Below are positions 31,180-40,506 of a DNA stretch of 64,000 nt, piece after piece (position 1 is the stretch's first letter; each line of letters starts with the position of its first letter). Both the position numbers and the translations under genes were made by a program. Origin of the DNA: Gp6-AA40 sp036274155 (GTDB lineage Bacteria > Acidobacteriota > Vicinamibacteria > Vicinamibacterales > UBA2999); assembly GCA_036274155.1 (NCBI GenBank), contig DASUGH010000188.1, forward strand, positions 62,001 through 126,000, read 5' to 3'. The notes under the pieces are model-generated. The model did not search any database. It saw only the letters and a list, made by a program, of their open reading frames with translations, and was not told the origin of the DNA.

Positions 31180-33891
31180 TCATGGTGTCGCGGATTCAAG
31201 AGACGTGGTCCGCTGAGCGGACAGAATGACCCACAGCGCCCAGACGGCGACGGCCATCAGCAGCGCCCAGGGCAGAAGCCCCCATCCGATGTACCAACTG
31301 TCCCAGGCGCCGGGCGTCTGGCTGACGATGATGAACTCACACTGGATCGCCACGAGCATCGCCAAAAGACCGAAGCGGCGCAGCAGCCAGAGCAGCGCCC
31401 AGGCGTTCACGACGAAATAGACACGGACGAGGGCATCGCCCTCTACGGACACTGATCCGCTGTTCAGCAGCGCCCCGATGAGAAGCGAGCCCAGCGCGTC
31501 GGCGATCCAGAGCTTTCGTACGAGCAGTCGTAACAGCACGATGATGAGGACGAACGCAATGACATAGGCGAGTGCTCGTGCTGGGGAACCCAGCAACATG
31601 CCCAGAGGCACCACCCCTCCCTGCAGCGATGCAAGAGAGATGGGAATTCCTGGAATCGACTCCGGCCGCAGTACCGACGCGACCACGGCGAGGCCGGCGA
31701 AGAATCCCAGTTCGAGGGAGAGGCCAACCAACACATGGGTGGCAACCAGAGGATTCCGCACCTGGCCGGACAGGACCCGTGTCCAGGAGATGAGCGCATC
31801 GGGCCAATGCCGGCGCACGTACGGTTCCACCGCCATGTAAAGGGCCCAGATCAGGCCACCGCCGAAGACGGCAAAGCTGAGGCCGCTCACGAACAAGCCG
31901 AGCTCCTCGAGCCGCGCGACGTGCGGGCCCTGCAAGGCCCACTCGGCCAGCATGAGAGAAAATGCAGCGGCGCCAACCCGGCCAGCTCCCCGGCGATCGC
32001 CCCGGCCAAGGCGTGCATGACGCCGTGCCACGATTGCCGAGCCGAAGACGATAGTGAGGAACAACACCACCGCCGTGGCACCCAGCCACACGGGGCGATC
32101 GAGCTCGTTCGACTCTTCCGTCCAGTTGCCGGTGACGCGGTAGTAGACCGGGCGACCCTGCCAATACGCCGCCGAGACGCGAACCTCCTCGCTCCTGCCG
32201 GTTCCGTAGTTGCCAGTCCAGGCCAGACGACGGTCGAAGGCCATTGGCGGCGTGTCGCGCGCTGTCGTCTCGGCGAAGCGGGCCAGGTCCAGACCTGCGA
32301 GTGTGAACAGCACGGCGGGGTCGACCGGCGGAACGAGGCTGTCGCCCGGCGTCTCCGCAGGTCTCACGTCGAGCTCGACCAACCGGCCGGCGGGGTCCAG
32401 GAGAAGGCGGGTCATTCCCGGTTCGATCGCGGGCTGACGGTAGTCGAGGACCCCGCCTCCCAGCTTCAGATCAGGCACGATGTCCCGATCCTGTTGCCGG
32501 TACCAGAACCGGAGCACCGCCGGCTGATTGCTGGCCAGGATCGCATCGTGATCCGAGGGCGCGACCTTCTCGAGCGCACGCAGGAAACTGGTGTCGCAGC
32601 ACTCGAATCCATGGGCCGCGCTCACGGGGGCGTCCGGATATCCGACCTGCTTCAGGATCTCCTGGGCGCGAAACGCGAGCACGGACGGTGGATATGCCAG
32701 CGACGCGCGTCGCGTGATGACGTTTGGCGATTGCCACAGCAGGAGGGCGATCAACGCGGGGACGACCGCAAAACACATCCAGGCAGCCCGCGGACTGAAG
32801 CCCTCTTTCTCCTGCGAGGCAGCCACCATCTCCGGCGAGGGCGTCTCACCGGCGGCGAGTGCTGCCGCAATCGGATCGGCGCCAGGCAGCGCCATCGCCA
32901 CGTTCAACGCCGATGACGGGCGCCGCTTCGGGTCCTCCTCGAGGCAGCGCAGAATCAGCCGCTCGATCGCCGGGTCGAGATCCTTCACCAGATCCGACGG
33001 GCTCGACTGCGTGTCCTTCCGCGCTTTCCCAGTGAACATCTCGTGCAGCACGAGGCCGAGCGAATAAATGTCACTACGTGTGGTGACGTCTTTCCCCGCC
33101 TTCTGCTCCGGCGACATGTAGGCCGGCGTCCCGCTCCGCAGATCGCTCAGCGGGATTTCCGCAGCGAGGCCGGCCAGGCCGAAGTCGGTGATCCGCGGCT
33201 GGCCGCGGCCGTCGATCATGATGTTGGCCGGCTTCAGATCGCGGTGCAGCACGCCGCGCTCGTGAGCTGCACCGAGGCCCGCGCAAATCTTCCGCGTGAA
33301 CTCGATCGCTTTGTCCTGCGGCAGCCGGCCAATGCGGCGCAGGAGCGAGGCGAGGTCTTCGCCGTCGATGTACTCCATCGACAGGAAGTGCAGCCCTTCG
33401 ACCATCCCGAGGTCGTAAACGCGGCAGACGTTGGGATGCGAGACCTGCCGGGCGATGCGCACCTCGTTGCGGAAGCGCGCGAGCGCCGCTTCGCTGAGAT
33501 GTGCCGGCGCAAGGAACTTCAGTGCGACGGTCTGGTTGAGGATCAGATCGTGAGCGCGATAGACCTCGCCCATCCCGCCCTGCCCCAGGCGTCCCAGGAT
33601 GCGGTAGCGGCCTGCGAGCACGGTGCCAGCGGGAAAGCGGCCTTCCTCGGGAGCGCTGGACGATGGCGTCGACGCAGGACGATCGAGGAGCGGCGCACCG
33701 GTAGCGTCGGCTGCCAGCATTGCCTCCACCTCGCGCAGCAGCACGGCGTCGCCGACGCACGCGCCCTTTACGAATACCAATCGGTCGCGCGCCGGCTGCT
33801 CGAGCGCCGCCTCGAAGATCGCTCGCACCCGCGCAAAGCGCTCCGGCGACATCGTTCCGGTGCCGGTTGCAGACGAAGGCTCGGAGGGCAT
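31180..33891 (-). CDS. Receptor-type Ser/Thr protein kinase, third array gene
   Basis: 903 aa from ATG 33891; GTG 33900, which would overlap the preceding stop by 4 nt, is an alternative. Without stops the frame runs back to 34566 inside the previous gene, which is not credible. The kinase part is almost identical to its neighbours up to 'QEKEGFSPRAA'. The membrane and sensor part then differs, with the Cys-Cys pair in 'HGFECCDTSF' and loop 'EPYVRRHWPDALISW'. All catalytic motifs are present. It is probably translated from the same transcript as the two upstream kinases. Confidence 0.9.
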   Translation of the reverse strand: MPSEPSSATGTGTMSPERFARVRAIFEAALEQPARDRLVFVKGACVGDAVLLREVEAMLAADATGAPLLDRPASTPSSSAPEEGRFPAGTVLAGRYRILGRLGQGGMGEVYRAHDLILNQTVALKFLAPAHLSEAALARFRNEVRIARQVSHPNVCRVYDLGMVEGLHFLSMEYIDGEDLASLLRRIGRLPQDKAIEFTRKICAGLGAAHERGVLHRDLKPANIMIDGRGQPRITDFGLAGLAAEIPLSDLRSGTPAYMSPEQKAGKDVTTRSDIYSLGLVLHEMFTGKARKDTQSSPSDLVKDLDPAIERLILRCLEEDPKRRPSSALNVAMALPGADPIAAALAAGETPSPEMVAASQEKEGFSPRAAWMCFAVVPALIALLLWQSPNVITRRASLAYPPSVLAFRAQEILKQVGYPDAPVSAAHGFECCDTSFLRALEKVAPSDHDAILASNQPAVLRFWYRQQDRDIVPDLKLGGGVLDYRQPAIEPGMTRLLLDPAGRLVELDVRPAETPGDSLVPPVDPAVLFTLAGLDLARFAETTARDTPPMAFDRRLAWTGNYGTGRSEEVRVSAAYWQGRPVYYRVTGNWTEESNELDRPVWLGATAVVLFLTIVFGSAIVARRHARLGRGDRRGAGRVGAAAFSLMLAEWALQGPHVARLEELGLFVSGLSFAVFGGGLIWALYMAVEPYVRRHWPDALISWTRVLSGQVRNPLVATHVLVGLSLELGFFAGLAVVASVLRPESIPGIPISLASLQGGVVPLGMLLGSPARALAYVIAFVLIIVLLRLLVRKLWIADALGSLLIGALLNSGSVSVEGDALVRVYFVVNAWALLWLLRRFGLLAMLVAIQCEFIIVSQTPGAWDSWYIGWGLLPWALLMAVAVWALWVILSAQRTTSLESATP

Positions 33892-33896
33892 GGGAC

Positions 33897-36569
33897 TCAC
33901 GTGGCCGACTCCATCGAGTGCTGCTGCCCGGCAGAAGCGGTCACCCAGACTGCCCAAGCGGCCAGAAGGAACGGCAGCAGATGCACTGGCAGGAAATGCG
34001 CCCCGACCCAGCCTGTGGTGAGCGGCGCGAACACAAGGGTGCTCTGCACCATGAACGCGACCAGATAAGCGAGGAGCCCGAACCTGCGAAGCAACCACAT
34101 GATGCTGAGCCATGCCGGCAGCAGCACCAAGGCCTCTGCACGAAGGCCTCCGACCAGAATCGCGATCAGGATCGCCGCCGCCAGATCCGCGAGCCACAAC
34201 TTGCGGATCCACAGCCGGAATAACACGATGGCGATGAGCAGCAGCGCGGCCTCGGCGAGACCCGTGCCCGCGCGCGAGGACCAGAGTGAGAGCGTCTGCC
34301 CGGCACTGCCAAGATACGGCAGCGAAAGGGACGCCAGGCCTCTGCCGCGACTGTAGCCGGCAGCCATGTCGAGCGCTGGAGAGATCGCCGTGCCCCAAAT
34401 CACAGCCATGGTGAGGCCCGCCAGGACGTGCGATGCGACAAGCGGATTGTGAACCTTTCCGGAACGGAGCCGGCTCCAGGAAATGAGCGAGTCCGGCCAG
34501 TGCCGCCGGACGTACGGCTCCGTCGCGATGTATGCGACCCAGACCAGGACAATCGGAAGAATCCACGGCAGCCCACTATCGCCGGTTGGCAAGTGCTGAG
34601 GCTGCAGGAACACCTCCAATGCACTGAGCACGCTGACGATGGCGACCAGGATGTAGGCGCCGCGCTTCTCGCTGCGCCCCTGTCGCAGGTTGCGCCACGC
34701 GATGACGAACGCTCCCGCCATCAGGATGACGCCGGCCATGCGGCTCAAAATCCTGAACCGTGCATAACCAGCGGAACGTGCATCGCCCTCGGCTGGCGGA
34801 AACAGGGGAAGCACGCGAAACTCGACCGGCCGTCCGCTCCACGATGCAGCTTCTACACGGACGCTCCATCGGGGGCCGTCTGCATACGTTCCCTCCCACG
34901 CCGTCCGCGCATCGCTTGCGACGCCGGGCACGGCTTCAGGGATTGCCGGTGAGAAGCGCGCCATCTCCAGGTGGGCTGCTCTGAAGAGAACGTCCCAATC
35001 CACACCGTCAGCGTAGGGGGCCTCCGATGTAGCCGGGGCCTCAAAGCGCAGGAGCCTGCCGACAGCATCCGTTTCAACCCGGATCGGCCGCTGCGGTCGT
35101 TCCGTTTCAACGCCGAATGGATCGAACGGAACCTCTCGCGGCGCCGCGGTCGCGACCTGTTGGCTGTAGAAGAACGATATGACCGCCGGCTGGTGACTCG
35201 AGAACGCCTTCGCGCTGTCGGCCGCGTCGAGGCGCCTCACGTAGCGGATTGCATCGGTATGGCAGCACCAGTATCCGTAGGCGGCTGGCCCATGCTCTGC
35301 CGTGTATCCGATGTTCTTCAGCATCAGCTGGACGCGATCGGCAAGCGCGTCAGGACGAATCGTCAACGGAGCCCGGGCGAAGACGTCGATCCTTGCCCTG
35401 ATGGGAACTGCGGCAGCCACCGCGAGGGCCATAGCCACCAGGCACAGGAGTGCGGCGCGAACGGAGAACCCCTCTTTCTCTTGCGACGCCGCGACCATCT
35501 CGGGCGACGGCGTCTCCCCCGCCGCCAGCGCCGCCGCGATCGGATCCGCGCCCGGCAGCGCCATGGCGACATTGAGCGCTGTGCTCGGCCTTCGCTTCGG
35601 ATCCTCCTCCAGACAGCGCAGAATGAGCCGCTCGATCGCCGGGTCGAGATCCTTCACCAGCTCCGACGGGCTCGACTGCGTGTCCTTTCGCGCCTTCCCC
35701 GTGAACATCTCGTGCAGCACGAGGCCCAGCGAATACAGGTCGCTGCGGACGGTGACGTCCTTCCCCGCCTTCTGCTCCGGCGACATGTAGGCCGGCGTAC
35801 CGCTGCGCAGATCGCTGAGCGGGATTTCGGCCGCGAGACCCGCCAGTCCGAAGTCGGTGATCCGCGGTTGCCCGCGGCCGTCGATCATGATGTTGGCCGG
35901 CTTCAGGTCGCGGTGCAGCACGCCGCGCTCGTGCGCCGCGCCGAGCCCCGCGCAAATCTTCCGCGTGAACTCGATCGCCTTGTCCTGCGGCAATCGGCCG
36001 ATGCGACGCAGCAGCGATGCGAGGTCTTCCCCGTCGATGTACTCCATCGACAGGAAGTGCAGCCCTTCCACCATCCCGAGGTCGTAGACGCGGCAGACGT
36101 TCGGATGCGAGACCTGCCGGGCGATGCGTACCTCGTTGCGGAAGCGCGCGAGCGCCGCTTCGCTGAGATGCGCCGGCGCGAGGAACTTCAGCGCCACGGT
36201 CTGGTTGAGGATGAGATCGTGGGCGCGATAGACCTCGCCCATCCCGCCCTGCCCCAGGCGTCCGAGAATGCGGTAACGCCCCGCGAGCACGGTGCCAGCG
36301 GGAAAGCGTCCTTCTTCAGGCGCACTCGAGGACGGTGTCGATGCCGGGCGGTCGAGCAGCGGCGCGCCGGTGGCATCCGCCGCCAGCATCGCTTCTACCT
36401 CGCGCAGCAGCACGGCGTCGCCGACGCACGCGCCCTTCACGAATCCCTGCCGGTCGCGCGCCGGCTGCTCCAGCGCCGCTTCGAAAATCGCGCGCACCCG
36501 CGCAAAGCGCTCGGGCGTGACGGTCCCTGCACCGCTCCCGGTTGCCGGGTTCGATGGCTGGGCCGTCAT
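33897..36569 (-). CDS. Receptor-type Ser/Thr protein kinase, second array gene
   Basis: 890 aa from ATG 36569, which overlaps the upstream kinase stop as ATGA. The kinase domain is near-identical to the other copies, with intact Lys, HRD and DFG. The extracytoplasmic part is the most divergent: 'YGYWCCHTDAIRYV' holds the Cys-Cys pair, but the following 'FWYRQ' element of the others is 'FFYSQ'. The membrane block carries 'EPYVRRHWPDSLISW' and a glycine/serine-rich loop before the last helices. It differs from its neighbours in sensing specificity, not in catalysis, if the sequence is a guide. Confidence 0.9.
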   Translation of the reverse strand: MTAQPSNPATGSGAGTVTPERFARVRAIFEAALEQPARDRQGFVKGACVGDAVLLREVEAMLAADATGAPLLDRPASTPSSSAPEEGRFPAGTVLAGRYRILGRLGQGGMGEVYRAHDLILNQTVALKFLAPAHLSEAALARFRNEVRIARQVSHPNVCRVYDLGMVEGLHFLSMEYIDGEDLASLLRRIGRLPQDKAIEFTRKICAGLGAAHERGVLHRDLKPANIMIDGRGQPRITDFGLAGLAAEIPLSDLRSGTPAYMSPEQKAGKDVTVRSDLYSLGLVLHEMFTGKARKDTQSSPSELVKDLDPAIERLILRCLEEDPKRRPSTALNVAMALPGADPIAAALAAGETPSPEMVAASQEKEGFSVRAALLCLVAMALAVAAAVPIRARIDVFARAPLTIRPDALADRVQLMLKNIGYTAEHGPAAYGYWCCHTDAIRYVRRLDAADSAKAFSSHQPAVISFFYSQQVATAAPREVPFDPFGVETERPQRPIRVETDAVGRLLRFEAPATSEAPYADGVDWDVLFRAAHLEMARFSPAIPEAVPGVASDARTAWEGTYADGPRWSVRVEAASWSGRPVEFRVLPLFPPAEGDARSAGYARFRILSRMAGVILMAGAFVIAWRNLRQGRSEKRGAYILVAIVSVLSALEVFLQPQHLPTGDSGLPWILPIVLVWVAYIATEPYVRRHWPDSLISWSRLRSGKVHNPLVASHVLAGLTMAVIWGTAISPALDMAAGYSRGRGLASLSLPYLGSAGQTLSLWSSRAGTGLAEAALLLIAIVLFRLWIRKLWLADLAAAILIAILVGGLRAEALVLLPAWLSIMWLLRRFGLLAYLVAFMVQSTLVFAPLTTGWVGAHFLPVHLLPFLLAAWAVWVTASAGQQHSMESAT

Positions 36570-39256
36570 GCCGTCAACTCCGTCAACGGTTGTCGCTTGT
36601 CCGAGAGGATGACCCAGAGTGCCCACGCCGCAACCCCGACGATGAGTCCCAGCGTGAAGAGAGACCATCCGCTATACCAGGCGTCGAACGATGCCGGCAC
36701 CGCGTTCAGCGTGAAGTAGGTCCACCAGGCGACGAACATCGCAAGGTACCCGAATCGTCGTAACAGCATCAGCGTGGCGTACATGAACAGCCCGTTCGAG
36801 ACGAAACCGACGAACCCGGTATACGCGTAGAGGCCGCCGGCACCGGTCACGAGACAGGTAGCGACGTCGGCGAGCCATGTCCGCCGAAGCGTGGCGCGAA
36901 ACACGAGTGCGAGCACCAGGATGATCAGCGTGAACGTGAAAGCAGATCCGACGGCCTGGAGAAGTCTGCCCGCGAACGACGCCGTGCTGCTCATGCTCGA
37001 TATCGCGTCTGGAGGCAGAACGATGACCCAGAGGCGAACCACGAGCCACATGACGAGGTTCCCCACCAGCGTGATGGTCAGCATGACGACGATGCCGACC
37101 AGGGCGTGCGACGCCACGAGCGAATCGCGCAGCCGAGCGCTCTGCAGCCGCGTCCATGAGATCAACGCGTCGGGAGTCTGACGCCGTACGAACGGTTCGA
37201 TTGCGACGTACGCCACCCACGACAGCAGGGTCACGAGCACATCGATCGCGAACGTCACGATCCAGTGCTCCACCACGGAGAGATCGACGACGCGCGGTCC
37301 GAGAAGAATCGACTGACCGAGGCCGCACACGAACACGACCCGCGCCACAAAGGCCGCCCCCCTCCGATCGCCGCGACCTGCCCGCAGATTGCGCCAGGCG
37401 ACCAGCAGCGCGCCGACAGCAGCGACTGCAGTCGTGATCAACAGCACGTATGGAAGCGCCGCCGGCAGCGCATCGTCTTCCTCGTCTGTTCGAACCCAGT
37501 CACCAATCACCTCGAAGAACACCGGGCGTCCTCGCCACCAGGCTGCCTCCACACGAACCGATGCCTGCAGATCGTCCCGATAACGTCCCATCCAGGCCAG
37601 GCGAACGTCGAATGCCATCGGCGGAGTGAGACGCGGTGTCGCATCGGAGAAACGGCGGCGATCGAGACCCGCCGCCTCGAACAACGCTGTTGCGTCGACA
37701 GCGGCGGCCGGCGGACCCTCGTCGTCCGACGGTCTGACCTCGAGAGCGATCAGGCGCGCGGCACCGTCGAGCGCCAGGCGAATCATTCCTGGTTGATCGT
37801 TCGCCGGCGCGTCATAAGCGACGCTGCGAGCCCTCGTGGTCAGCGGCCGCCGATGCTGCCGGTACCAGAAGCGGGCGACCGGCGGCTGGTGGCCTGGCAG
37901 AATGGCATCACGTTCTGGCTGCTGTTCAATCCAACGGAAGTTGCTCCCGTTGCAGCAATCGAAGCCGTACGCGGTGTCAGCGGGCCGCCCCGGGTAGCCG
38001 AGCTGCTGGAGGACTTGCGTGGAGCGAAACGCCAGCGCGTCGGGCGGAATTTCCAGAGGGGCTCGCGTGGTCAGCAAGATGGGGTTCGCGGAGAACGCAG
38101 CGGGGACTATGAGCAGTAGCACCGCCGCGAAACAGATGACGGCGGCGCGAACGGAAAGACCCTCCTTCTCTTGCGAAGCGGCCACCATCTCGGGCGACGG
38201 CGTCTCGCCTGCAGCCAGGGCGGCCGCGACGGGGTCGGCGCCTGGCAACGCCATCGCCACGTTCAACGCCGATGACGGGCGCCGCTTCGGGTCCTCCTCG
38301 AGACATCGCAGAATGAGCCGCTCGATCGCCGGGTCGAGATCCTTCACCAGCTCCGACGGACTCGACTGCGTGTCCTTCCGCGCCTTCCCCGTGAACATCT
38401 CGTGCAGCACGAGGCCGAGCGAATAAATGTCACTACGTGTGGTGACGTCCTTCCCCGCCTTCTGCTCCGGCGACATGTACGCCGGGGTGCCGCTTCGCAA
38501 ATCACTCAGCGGGATCTCCGCCGCGAGTCCCGCAAGGCCGAAGTCGGTAATCCGCGGCTGGCCGCGGCCGTCGATCATGATGTTCGCTGGCTTCAGATCA
38601 CGGTGCAGCACGCCGCGCTCGTGCGCTGCACCGAGCCCTGCACAGATCTTCCGCGTGAACTCGATCGCCTTGTCCTGCGGGAGCCGGCCGATGCGGCGCA
38701 GCAGCGACGCGAGGTCTTCCCCGTCGATGTACTCCATCGACAGGAAGTGCAGCCCCTCGACCATGCCGAGGTCGTAGACGCGGCAGACGTTCGGATGCGA
38801 GACCTGACGGGCGATGCGCACCTCGTTGCGGAAGCGCGCGAGCGCCGCTTCGCTGAGATGCGCCGGCGCGAGGAACTTCAGCGCGACCAGCTGGTTCAGG
38901 ATCAGATCGTGGGCGCGATAGACCTCGCCCATGCCGCCCTGCCCCAGGCGTCCGAGGATCCGGTAGCGACCAGCGAGGACAGTGCCGGCTGGAAACCGGC
39001 CCTCCTCCGGCGCACTCGAGGACGGTGTCGATGCCGGGCGGTCGAGCAGCGGCGCGCCGGTGGCATCCGCCGCCAGCATCGCCTCCACCTCGCGCAGCAG
39101 CACGGCGTCGCCGGCGCACGCGCCCTTCACGAACCCCTGCCGGTCGCGCGCCGGCTGCGCCAGCGCCGCTTCGAAGATCGCCCGCACCCTGGCGAAGCGC
39201 TCCGGCGTCAGCGTCCCGATCCCCGAAGTCAGGCCGCCACCCTCTCTGTCGGTCAT
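36566..39256 (-). CDS. Receptor-type Ser/Thr protein kinase, first array gene
   Basis: 896 aa from ATG 39256. This is the first gene of the three-kinase unit, so its promoter lies in the 245-bp gap before the 55-aa peptide gene. The kinase domain has one noticeable change near the ATP-binding Lys (NQLVALKFL instead of NQTVALKFL); the catalytic residues are intact. The Cys-Cys pair is in 'YGFDCCNGSN', and the membrane loop reads 'EPFVRRQTPDALISW'. The divergently placed ECF sigma factor 670 bp away is a possible partner, since kinases and this sigma type are often neighbours. Confidence 0.9.
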   Translation of the reverse strand: MTDREGGGLTSGIGTLTPERFARVRAIFEAALAQPARDRQGFVKGACAGDAVLLREVEAMLAADATGAPLLDRPASTPSSSAPEEGRFPAGTVLAGRYRILGRLGQGGMGEVYRAHDLILNQLVALKFLAPAHLSEAALARFRNEVRIARQVSHPNVCRVYDLGMVEGLHFLSMEYIDGEDLASLLRRIGRLPQDKAIEFTRKICAGLGAAHERGVLHRDLKPANIMIDGRGQPRITDFGLAGLAAEIPLSDLRSGTPAYMSPEQKAGKDVTTRSDIYSLGLVLHEMFTGKARKDTQSSPSELVKDLDPAIERLILRCLEEDPKRRPSSALNVAMALPGADPVAAALAAGETPSPEMVAASQEKEGLSVRAAVICFAAVLLLIVPAAFSANPILLTTRAPLEIPPDALAFRSTQVLQQLGYPGRPADTAYGFDCCNGSNFRWIEQQPERDAILPGHQPPVARFWYRQHRRPLTTRARSVAYDAPANDQPGMIRLALDGAARLIALEVRPSDDEGPPAAAVDATALFEAAGLDRRRFSDATPRLTPPMAFDVRLAWMGRYRDDLQASVRVEAAWWRGRPVFFEVIGDWVRTDEEDDALPAALPYVLLITTAVAAVGALLVAWRNLRAGRGDRRGAAFVARVVFVCGLGQSILLGPRVVDLSVVEHWIVTFAIDVLVTLLSWVAYVAIEPFVRRQTPDALISWTRLQSARLRDSLVASHALVGIVVMLTITLVGNLVMWLVVRLWVIVLPPDAISSMSSTASFAGRLLQAVGSAFTFTLIILVLALVFRATLRRTWLADVATCLVTGAGGLYAYTGFVGFVSNGLFMYATLMLLRRFGYLAMFVAWWTYFTLNAVPASFDAWYSGWSLFTLGLIVGVAAWALWVILSDKRQPLTELTA

Positions 39257-39502
39257 TCGAGGCGCTCCTGTCGAAAGAGGTCCCTGAACCAACCGCTATG
39301 AGCATTAGCGGGAACGCCGCGTGGCTCGTATCACGGGCCGAACGTCTCAGTCCGAGGGTCTTTACGGTGGATTTGCTGCGGATCATACGCGTCCGGGGGT
39401 TGAGTTCGTATGAGCGTCCAGGAATCGGTCCCGCCGCCGCCGCGACGTCGGTGATACGCGCCGCCCCGATCTTCCGCTTATGCCAGTGAGAGGAGATTCG
39501 CC

Positions 39503-39670
39503 ATGCAGATTCAAGCCCCGGAAACCCACCCGCTGGCCGCATCCACCGTTCTCTGCGCGGCCTGCCTGGCCCTGCTCCTGGTCTCCTATATCGCGATAGG
39601 TGTGGGGATGGCCCGGCTCCTCCGCGTGCAGCTTCCCGCCGCCGTCCAGTCCCATATGGTTCGTTTCTAA
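39503..39670 (+). CDS. 55-aa single-pass membrane peptide
   Basis: ATG 39503 has AGGAGA about 7 nt upstream. The peptide starts MQIQAPETHPLAAS and has a transmembrane helix at about residues 15-39 with two cysteines (VLCAACLALLLVSYIAIGVG), then a basic tail ending SHMVRF. It lies between the divergent kinase array and sigma factor genes. It could be a small regulator of either; no homologue is known to me. Confidence 0.55.
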   Translation: MQIQAPETHPLAASTVLCAACLALLLVSYIAIGVGMARLLRVQLPAAVQSHMVRF

Positions 39671-39744
39671 CTGAACGCTTGGACGAGGGCGGACGCTGCG
39701 AAGCATCGTGAACAGGTCAGGGCGACATCAGGCGACTGGAACGG

Positions 39745-39849
39745 CCTGGCGGTGAGGGTTCGCCCACGCCGCCAGCCGTCTTGACCGGCTGATTGGCAGA
39801 CGACTCAAGTTTTCATTAGGTCAAGACGGCCCGCCCCGCGAAGCGGGGC
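39745..39849 (+). other. Two hairpins upstream of the ECF sigma gene
   Basis: CTGGCGG...CCGCCAG with a GGG-TTCG-CCC apex (39745-39774) is a stable hairpin with a UUCG-type loop. About 60 bp later GCCCCGC-GAA-GCGGGGC (39833-39849) forms a second. The 257-bp gap they occupy has no credible gene. They could be the terminator of the 55-aa gene or part of the sigma-factor leader. Confidence 0.45.
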
Positions 39850-39927
39850 AAAGAAACACTGCATGCCTGACGAGGCCTCGTAGACCGGAGGTCGAGGGCA
39901 GGGCCTCGTTAGGTATGATGGCGCCGC

Positions 39928-40506
39928 GTGCAGCCGCCCCTCTCACAGCAGATCACCGGCTGGCTCGGCGACTGGCAGCACGGCGACGACCAGGCCCGCG
40001 ACCGCCTGTTCACCGTCGTCCAGCCGGAGCTCCAGCGCATCGCCGCCCGATTCCTCCGGCACGAGCGGAACGACCACACGCTCGAGCCGAACGCCCTCGT
40101 CAACGAGCTGTGCGTACGGCTGATCGGCAACGAGCCGATCACCTATCAGGATCGCGCCCACTTCTTCGCCATCGCCGCGCAGACGATGCGCCGGATCCTG
40201 ATCGATCATGCGCGCGCCCGGGTGGCTGACAAACGCGGCGGAGTGCAGCAGCGCGTGACGCTGTCGGCAGTCGATGGCTGGAACCCGATCGCGCAGCAGG
40301 AGGACGTGCTGGCGCTCGACCAGGTTCTCTCACGGCTGGAGAAGGCCGACCCGCGGGCGGCTCGAGTCGTGGAGCTGCGCTTCTTCGGCGGACTTCAGGA
40401 GGACGAGGTCGCCCAGGTCCTCGGTGTGTCGGTGATCACCGTCAAGCGCGATTGGAAGGTGGCGCGCGCCTGGCTGATCGCGCGCCTGCAGAACCGGACG
40501 GTGTAG
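39928..40506 (+). CDS. ECF-type RNA polymerase sigma factor (TIGR02999-like)
   Basis: 192 aa from GTG 39928. Region 2 reads 'HTLEPNALVNELCVRLIG' and 'HFFAIAAQTMRRILIDHARAR', and region 4 'VVELRFFGGLQEDEVAQVLG' with 'SVITVKRDWKVARAWL' as the helix-turn-helix. This is the family common in acidobacteria and planctomycetes, close to ECF43, whose studied member is activated by phosphorylation from a neighbouring kinase. It lacks the acidic DAED-type stretch of ordinary ECF region 2.2. No anti-sigma gene is adjacent; the Ser/Thr kinase array is the nearest signalling locus. Confidence 0.88.
   Translation: MQPPLSQQITGWLGDWQHGDDQARDRLFTVVQPELQRIAARFLRHERNDHTLEPNALVNELCVRLIGNEPITYQDRAHFFAIAAQTMRRILIDHARARVADKRGGVQQRVTLSAVDGWNPIAQQEDVLALDQVLSRLEKADPRAARVVELRFFGGLQEDEVAQVLGVSVITVKRDWKVARAWLIARLQNRTV

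Noticed and set aside
33892..34566. In-frame extension of the third kinase gene (1128-residue open frame)
   Set aside because: It overlaps the preceding kinase gene, reads as low-quality Arg/Ala-rich sequence, and the conserved 'SPERFARVRAIF' start lies just after ATG 33891.
34971..36719. 582-residue plus-strand open frame over a kinase gene
   Set aside because: Antisense shadow; similar shadows occur opposite every kinase copy, as expected from the shared GC-rich sequence.
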